A DNA stretch of 64,000 nucleotides from Silurus meridionalis (lineage: Eukaryota > Chordata > Actinopteri > Siluriformes > Siluridae), in NCBI RefSeq assembly GCF_014805685.1, contig NC_060900.1, positions 1,348,601-1,412,600 on the forward strand, given 5' to 3'. This document shows, piece after piece, positions 59,401-64,000 of the stretch (position 1 is its first letter; each line of letters opens with the position of its first letter). The notes under the pieces are model-generated. The model saw nothing but the letters and a program-made list of their open reading frames with translations. It was not told where the DNA came from and made no database searches. A program made the translations under genes and the position numbers.

Positions 59401-61275
59401 TCACCACACTCTCACCACATCATCCCCACACTCTCACCACATCATCACCAACACCATCACCACACTCTCACCACACCATCACCACATCACCACACTCACC
59501 ACATCATCCCCACATCATCACATCACTCTCACCACAACATCACAACACTCTCACAACAACATCACCACACTCTCACCACATCATCACCAACACCATCACC
59601 ACACTCTCACCACATCATCACCACACTCACCACATCATCACAACACCATCACAACACCATCACAACACCATCACCAACACCATCAGCAACATCATCACCA
59701 CACCATCACCAACACCATCACTACACTCTCACCACATCATCACCACACCATTAACATACTCTCACCACATCATCACCACACTCTCACCACATCATCACCA
59801 CACCATCAACATACTCTCACCACACCATCAACACACTCTCACCACATCATCACCAACACCATCACCACACTCTCACCACAGCATCACAACACAATCACCA
59901 ACACCATCAAGAAACATTATCACCACACTCTCACCACATCATCACCACATCATCACAACACCATCACAACACCATCAGCAACATCATCACCACACCATCA
60001 ACATACTCTCACCACATCATCACCACACCATCAACATACTCTCACCACACCATCACCACACCATCAACATACTCTCACCACATCATCACCACACTCTCAC
60101 CACATCATTACCACACTCTCACCACATCATCACCAACACCATCACCACACTCACCACATAATCACCACACTCTCACCACACCATCACGACACCATTACCA
60201 CAACATCACCACATCATCACCACACTCTCACCATCAACACACTCTCACCACACTCTCACCACATGTATTTGATAAACATAATATAAACTGCACATCAAAA
60301 ACTTTTCAGAACATCTACAAAACCTTCTTTAATATTTTAATGCAGCATCCTGATTCCAGCAACATGTTTAAGACACGTCAATGAACAGTTAATAACCCAG
60401 TTATAAAACAGTGTAACGTCTCAGTAATCAGCGACCACAGAACATCAGCTCACGATGAACATCTACAAACACAATCCACTGAGCCAACTGTAAATCTGGA
60501 GATGAGGTGCTGCGATCATATGGATGGGTTATTGGTAAATCGGATAATGAGGAGAAAAGTAATGGCGCCCTGTGAGAGGAGAAAGACTGAGGTTTTACTG
60601 TCGTTCTGCCACGTGTGAAGACACAAGGAATGAAATTCTGGCACATAGACATAAAACATAAAGATGTATATAAAACACAACCTATAGAAATCTACATATA
60701 ACTTAGAAATCTACATATAACCTATATAATATATTACCTTTAGAAATCTACATATCATTTAAATAATATTCAAATATTAATGAATATTTATATAAACCTG
60801 CAAATTTTTTACAATTTTCCTGTGGATCAATAAAATGTATTTATTTGGTTGCCAATGCAACAGGCCACGCCCCCTGTGCTCGGAGTAACCTTATAAGTAC
60901 ATCCTCTGGATTTAAAATAAATTAATTATGAAGCCACGCCCCCTGACAACAACAGCAGCTTCTTAAAGACTTAATGCGGCCACAGATTCATACAGCGTTA
61001 TGATTAAACTATTACGTAGATGTACAGTAGATTTATTATTTTTATTTTATATTTAGGGATTTTGGGGGGAAATTAAACGGTTATTTCCGGGTTTCTATTT
61101 TTTTTAAAACGGTTTTGTTTCCATCTATATTATTTGAATATTCAGAACTACATGGACTAATTTGTAAATATTTATGTATTTATTTTGTAATAAATTCATC
61201 TCTTTACCTGATCCTTTCGGCAGTAGTGCAGTTCCCAGTTTTTGGACTGAGGCAAGCTAGGAACAGTAATCTCAT
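41221..61275 (-). CDS. glt1d1: Glycosyltransferase 1 domain-containing protein 1
   Basis: A putative GT4-family (GT-B fold) glycosyltransferase of unknown acceptor. I recovered 12 exons, all GT-AG with matching phases: 61208-61275, 59102-59256, 58825-58930, 55064-55115, 53080-53116, 52911-52967, 48435-48533, 47398-47447, 45407-45450, 44869-44989, 44011-44109, 41221-41367. Total 1035 bases, 344 residues; the human protein is about 346. Landmarks: [20 protein letters not shown] (1-20), [13 protein letters not shown] (~60-73), [16 protein letters not shown] (~78-93), [10 protein letters not shown] (~111-120), [16 protein letters not shown] (~172-187), [16 protein letters not shown] (~250-265, including the GT4 E-x7-E pair), [15 protein letters not shown] (~269-283). 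It ends [10 protein letters not shown]. No lesions. The tiny exons 4-6 and 8-9 match human residue order. The E/E motif supports catalysis; substrate is not inferable. Confidence 0.97.
41520..41775. mobile_element. LINE (L2/CR1-type) 3' remnant in glt1d1 intron 11
   Basis: TCGTTTGAAAACTGCTCGAC, CCACCTAGGAGCCAGAACAG and ACCCTGAGAGATGGTGGGAC are phrases of a common fish LINE C-terminal and 3' UTR region. No open frame remains. Confidence 0.5.
43089..43127. repeat. (GT)n microsatellite
   Basis: In glt1d1 intron 11. A second, interrupted GT/GC tract lies at 43451-43509. Confidence 0.97.
43745..43915. mobile_element. SINE-like repeat (degraded)
   Basis: It has a TTACAGCACAGTAAAATTCT lead, then GGGGCCTTGCTCAGGGGCC and GTGGCAGGAACC. 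The layout resembles the tRNA-type repeat at 17705 but is decayed. Confidence 0.45.
44117..44166. repeat. (CA)n microsatellite next to glt1d1 exon 11
   Basis: On the gene's strand this is a GT run just 8 bases before the exon 11 acceptor (exon starts at 44109). Confidence 0.97.
44565..44750. repeat. ~30-33 bp minisatellite in glt1d1 intron 10
   Basis: About six copies of a unit containing TTGATCTTTGTTTAATTTTG followed by TCCGACTTG. The Lys/Asn/Ser-rich frame on the minus strand is only translated repeat. Confidence 0.9.
45510..45615 (+). mobile_element. L2 LINE 3' UTR fragment in glt1d1 intron 8
   Basis: GGTTCATCTCAAGGTTTCTT, then TCAGGGAATTTGTTCCTCAC, the sense version of the L2 3' UTR seen antisense at 21940-22010. 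Confidence 0.7.
46337..46440. repeat. Short tandem repeat, ~11 bp unit
   Basis: About nine copies of AGGGTGAGATC / AGTGTGAGATC, in glt1d1 intron 8. Confidence 0.85.
47343..47369. repeat. (CA)n microsatellite
   Basis: Short tract in glt1d1 intron 8, 29 bases from the end of exon 8. Confidence 0.95.
47590..48190. repeat. Minisatellite in glt1d1 intron 7
   Basis: A variable unit of roughly 15-18 bases, such as AGGACCCTGGAAACATA, AGAACCCTAGAAATATA and AGGACCATGGTAATA, about 35 copies. No coding meaning. Confidence 0.88.
49810..49995. mobile_element. MITE fragment related to 40377-40835
   Basis: TTCTGGGAAGATGTTCCACT, TTCATTCATGTTCAATAGTG and AGCAGGAGATCTTCCACTCC match the interior of the MITE at 40377. 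Termini are eroded. Confidence 0.7.
50607..50640. repeat. (GT)n microsatellite
   Basis: In glt1d1 intron 6. Confidence 0.96.
50783..51132. repeat. Cluster of three (CA)n microsatellites
   Basis: CA runs at about 50783-50839, 50994-51061 and 51103-51133, in glt1d1 intron 6. Poly-His/Thr frames here are artefacts. Confidence 0.96.
51282..51893 (-). mobile_element. RTE LINE C-terminal fragment in glt1d1 intron 6
   Basis: The minus frame from 51893 reads [71 protein letters not shown] and [12 protein letters not shown], then breaks. The 3' end near 51300 (AGGGGGCGCCACAGTGGATC) matches the RTE copies at 29545 and 38500. It is longer in the RT C-terminus than the 29500 copy. Confidence 0.9.
51895..52070. 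mobile_element. MITE fragment, reverse orientation
   Basis: AGTGGAAGATCTCC, GACTGCACCTCAGACCTCCT and TGTGGAACATCTTCC are the reverse complement of the MITE interior at 40480-40650. Confidence 0.7.
52172..52251. repeat. (CA)n microsatellite, ~40 units
   Basis: One of the longest pure dinucleotide runs in the window, in glt1d1 intron 6. Confidence 0.97.
52357..52541. repeat. GT tract and CA tract pair
   Basis: (GT)n at 52357-52382 and (CA)n at 52482-52541, 100 bases apart and mutually complementary. Confidence 0.95.
52647..52729. repeat. (AAAG)n microsatellite
   Basis: About 20 units, set in a ~300-base purine-rich stretch (52560-52890) just downstream of glt1d1 exon 6 in the gene's direction. 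Confidence 0.97.
53390..54100. repeat. CCAAT-bearing minisatellite in glt1d1 intron 4
   Basis: A loose tandem array with a unit of about 13-16 bases, such as AATGGACCAATCAT, AACAGACCAGTCGT and AATAGACCAATCGT. Well over ten units contain CCAATC. Confidence 0.9.
54411..54440. repeat. (GT)n microsatellite
   Basis: In glt1d1 intron 4. Confidence 0.95.
55335..55575. mobile_element. MITE fragment, reverse orientation
   Basis: GTTGGAGTGGAAGATCTCCT, TGGAACATCTTCCCAGAAGA and a GGTCAGGTGTCCCAAGC end relate it to the MITE at 40377. It lies in glt1d1 intron 3. Confidence 0.72.
55766..56434. repeat. Microsatellite cluster in glt1d1 intron 3
   Basis: (ATT)n at 55766-55818, (GT)n at 55864-55903, (CA)n at 55972-56030, (GT)n at 56176-56234 and (CA)n at 56371-56434. 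Five simple repeats in under 700 bases, with complementary GT and CA tracts alternating. Confidence 0.96.
56505..58760. repeat. Diverged intron-3 repeat family with RFX-like X-box motifs
   Basis: About five related units (roughly 56505-56745, 57590-57770, 57850-58140, 58170-58500, 58540-58740). They share GAGAGAAATNTTGATATTCTG, then GATTTGGTCTCATTTTCAC-like text and CACTGC. Several units begin near TTGCTTAGCAAC. Between units 1 and 2 (56750-57300) is a loose AT-rich tandem of AATGGGAATTGTATTGG-like words. A (TA)n run lies at 58741-58762. Confidence 0.6.
59285..60265. repeat. Minisatellite in glt1d1 intron 1, ~980 bp
   Basis: An array of CATCACCACACTCTCACCA-type words with CAACATACTCTCACCA and ACACCATCACAACAC variants, in nested higher-order periods. 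The long His/Thr/Ser-rich forward frame (59232-60161) is translated repeat, not a gene. The array begins about 30 bases upstream of exon 2. Confidence 0.93.
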
Positions 61276-61494
61276 TTCTCCGCTGTGTAGCGAAATAAAT
61301 ATGAAATAAGATCAAAAATGAATTAAAAAATTTAATTTAAATATCATTAAAAATGCGGATCTGTTTAATAATCCCGTCCTGCACAGCAGGGCGGCCAGTG
61401 CTGTGTTTTTACACGGATATTTACTTTTGGTGGTGTTTTCTTTACCTACCCGTATTCATACAAACCCGGAAGTTTAAATGGCGGTATAAATCGG

Positions 61495-61560
61495 GATAAC
61501 CAATCCCCGTGAGGAGGTGCGATAAAATTAGCCAATCAGAGAAAAGAAGGCGGGGTATGT
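61495..61560 (-). promoter_or_regulatory. Putative glt1d1 promoter elements
   Basis: CCAAT at about 61500, AGCCAATCAGAG at about 61530 and a GGCGGGG GC box at about 61550, 220-280 bases upstream of the start codon at 61275. No TATA box stands out. This is motif-based inference. Confidence 0.5.
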
Positions 61561-61569
61561 GTGAATACA

Positions 61570-62600
61570 GGTGGAGAAACGTGTAGTTGTTTGCTGTTTA
61601 TTCCGGGTTCGTTTAAGATTTTTGTTCTCCGGGAAACAAGAACTGCATGTTATTAGTTCCTGTTGATTAATATATATGTGTAAATTTCGTATTTTGAATT
61701 ATACATCATAATACATATATTTATAAATATATATAATTATTAATATAACGAAAATAATATAACGAAATAAAAAAGCTGTTTATAATTATTAACAGGAAAA
61801 TTAAAATATATCCCAAGCAAATATATAGCAGGTTATATATCATTAATAATATAATTATAATAACATCAACATCACGTGCAGTTTTTTACGCTTTAAATAT
61901 TTTCATAATAGTAATAAATCAGTTAATTTAGTAAAATAAATGAATCTAATGACATATAACAGTTAATATTCCTCTTAAAGGCGTATGATTAAGTTTAAAA
62001 AAATAATCCTGACCTCATTTTATTTTATTTTATTTATTTATTTTAATCATAAAGCTCAAATTATTAATAAAAAATAATATTAAAATATAAATCTAAGATT
62101 ATTAGATTTTTTATTATTACAATTGTTTTTTTATTTTTACATATTTATTTAATATTGTGCATCGTTTCATTTAATACGTTTATTTATTATTTATATAAGC
62201 AACTGTACCATCCACAGCACTAAACAACTATTATTTAATAAATAATAAATAAAAACAGTATAATTATGTTGCAGTCGACACTTAAAAAAAGAAGTAAAAG
62301 AAGAAAAAAAAAAAGTTTACCACGTGGTTATTACCAGAAAATCAGAAAACGGAAGATAAAAAAATAAAAGAAGGTAAAATAGAATTGTGTTTTTTTTATT
62401 GCTGGGGGGTATAATTAAATGTGAAATTAATAAAAAATAAAAATAAAGAAAAAAATATATAAAGTGAAATAATAAAGTAAATAAAAGATATAGGCATATA
62501 GAAAAGAATAAAAAAGTAAATGGAAAAAAAAACAGGAGCAAATTATTTAATAGAAAAAAAATACAAATAAAGAGAAAACAGAAAAGTGTGGAAAAGAAGA
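61570..62600. other. Very AT-rich spacer
   Basis: Dense ATAATA/TTTATT tracts and (A)n runs. No gene or repeat boundary recognised. Confidence 0.6.
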
Positions 62601-63057
62601 AAAGGAAGAGTAAAAGACGCCGCGCCGCATCAAAGCGTCGAGCAACGCGGAAGTGAAAGGGGGGTCACGTGATCGTCAGGACGCCACGCTATTGGTCAGC
62701 GTGTGCCCGGAATGAAAGCTGTGTTATTTATAAAGAGCTTATAAACATAATCGTGACTCCAAACTGCGAGTGTGAAGTCAGAATCCGGAGTGTTTTCGAC
62801 TCGTGACAGCGAGTGTGTGTGTGTGAGTGTGTGTGTGTGTGTGTGAGAGAGTGTGTGTGTGTGTGTGTGAGACACTCATCTGATCCCGGGGTTTATTTCT
62901 CGGACGGATACACAGAGAGAGAGAGAGAAGAACAGGGTGTACAAACTTTTGCACGTGGATTCGTGTGTAGAGTTGGAGCTGAAATGTTGGTGGAGGAGAT
63001 CAACAGCAGGCAGGTGGATGGCTGAGCTGTCACACTGAGAGAGTGTGTGTGTTTAAG
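62600..63057 (+). promoter_or_regulatory. Candidate promoter and 5' non-coding exon of a rightward gene
   Basis: After 1 kb of AT-rich DNA the sequence becomes GC-rich, with GTCACGTGATC (62664-62674), a CACGTG E-box, and CTATTGGTCAG (inverted CCAAT, 62689-62699). A TATTTATAAAGAG stretch follows near 62727. A possible 5' exon ends AAG at 63057 before GTAATG. The only ATG nearby (62983) opens a 14-codon frame, so the coding start would lie beyond the window. The gene's identity is not visible. Confidence 0.4.
62813..62869. repeat. Interrupted (GT)n tract
   Basis: GT runs broken by GAGAGA, inside the candidate 5' exon. A second (GT)n lies at 63074-63112. Confidence 0.93.
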
Positions 63058-63069
63058 GTAATGTTTACG

Positions 63070-63114
<45 letters not shown>

Positions 63115-63419
63115 ATAATCACGAGTTACTGTTGCAACACTGAAGCAGCTGATCAGGAGGAAATCTCAGAAATGTTTCTCTGTGTTACTCTGTTTTTTTT
63201 CCATGATTATATGAAGAGTTTTAAAACAACAACAACAACAACAACAAAACCACGTGATTCATGTGTTTACTAATTACTGTTTACTGATTAATTGTTCAAA
63301 TCTCATTGAAATATGAGAAATAATACCCTCAGAACGAAAGACGCAGAATTGCACCTTTGAGTTGATATTTATTGGAGTAAAATGTGACTTATTTGAGTAA
63401 ATACTTCACTTTGTGTGAT

Positions 63420-63960
63420 GTTCATTTTGTTTCTAATCATCAAACTCAGTAATGTGACTGTATGAAGATTCTCTTTGACCAAACAAATCTATAAATCTCC
63501 AGTTTGTTTCTCCAAACGTTTGCTGAAATATTTTGCTGTGTCTCTTGTAAAACACACCAGAGATGTTCTTCACTAGATGGAGATGTTTCTTCTTCATCTC
63601 AGAGCAGTTCAGTAGGATTCAGGTGAGGTGACTGGGCAGGTGGTTCCATGATAGACATCACTCCAGACGTCTGTCTGCTTTTTAAATAACACTTACAGAA
63701 CTCAGACGTGCCTTTCATCTTGTTGTACGATGAAGTTGGTTCCAGTCCAGACGGAATCGCACGTTGATTAAGTATAGAATGGGAGCCATGTTGATTCTGG
63801 ATTCCTTCCACTTTCTGGAATCTTCTCTGCTCCAAAACAACCCCAAACTATTAAACTCCCACTTCCATGCATGAGTGTGGGGGTGAAGGAGTCTGATCAC
63901 ATCTTCTCTCCTGTTCTCCTTTTTACACAAGTTCTTCTTTTCCTGTTTGGACTCCACAGA
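63420..63960 (-). pseudogene. Decayed Tc1/mariner transposase relic, copy 2
   Basis: The minus frame ending at 63599 reads PPAQSPHLNPTELL, an eroded form of the Tc1 (P)[11 protein letters not shown] motif with the catalytic Glu. Upstream text matches relic copy 1 at 38940-39480. Several frameshifts; no complete element ends are visible before the window edge. Confidence 0.7.
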
Positions 63961-64000
63961 ACCTCTCCATCAGCACCACATGAAATGTTTTATTGATTCT

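Noticed and set aside
59232..60161. A 309-residue His/Thr/Ser-rich open frame
   Set aside because: It is a translated minisatellite inside glt1d1 intron 1, on the opposite strand, with no domain or promoter.

Overview
This is a 64 kb piece of a vertebrate nuclear genome, almost certainly a teleost fish. The evidence is GT-AG spliced genes, two MHC class II alpha/beta pairs, long (CA)n/(GT)n microsatellites, and Tc1, hAT, L2, Rex1-like and RTE transposons of types common in fish. A catfish or other otophysan is my guess from general appearance only.

Left part (1-36 kb): two tandem MHC class II alpha/beta pairs, all on the + strand. Pair 1 is alpha-1 (2437-4411) and beta-1 (12355-14427), pushed 8 kb apart by a LINE that contains a 4.3 kb inverted-repeat DNA element that itself contains a Tc1 element. 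Pair 2 is alpha-2 (24789-26402) and beta-2 (27991-29270), still compact. I traced every exon and splice site. Alpha-1 and beta-2 read through cleanly. Alpha-2 and beta-1 each have a 1-bp frame error confined to the signal-peptide exon. All four genes carry an X-box-like and a Y-box (inverted CCAAT) promoter pair, and a further beta-type X/Y module lies inside intron 1 of alpha-2. A ~1.5 kb unit of about 99% identity over its core brackets pair 2 (20262 and 33688), with an older copy near 16430. L2, RTE, Rex1-like and hAT elements fill the rest.

Middle (36-41 kb): no host gene recognised; degraded transposons, simple repeats and an inverted-repeat MITE.

Right part (41-61.3 kb): one complete minus-strand gene, glt1d1 (glycosyltransferase 1 domain containing 1), in 12 exons encoding 344 residues. 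Its introns hold microsatellites, at least five unrelated minisatellites, RTE, L2 and MITE fragments, and a family of diverged intron-3 repeats with RFX-like X-box palindromes. Past its CCAAT-bearing promoter there is AT-rich DNA, then a second promoter-like region with a CACGTG core (about 62.6-63.06 kb) pointing right, and finally a Tc1 transposase relic.

The class II chains form a cell-surface heterodimer presenting exogenous peptides to CD4 T cells; their X/Y modules imply RFX, NF-Y and CIITA control. Glt1d1 is functionally unrelated. I found no new multi-gene system. The most interesting points are the reciprocal signal-exon lesions, the stray beta promoter in the alpha-2 intron, and the homogenised 3' exons.
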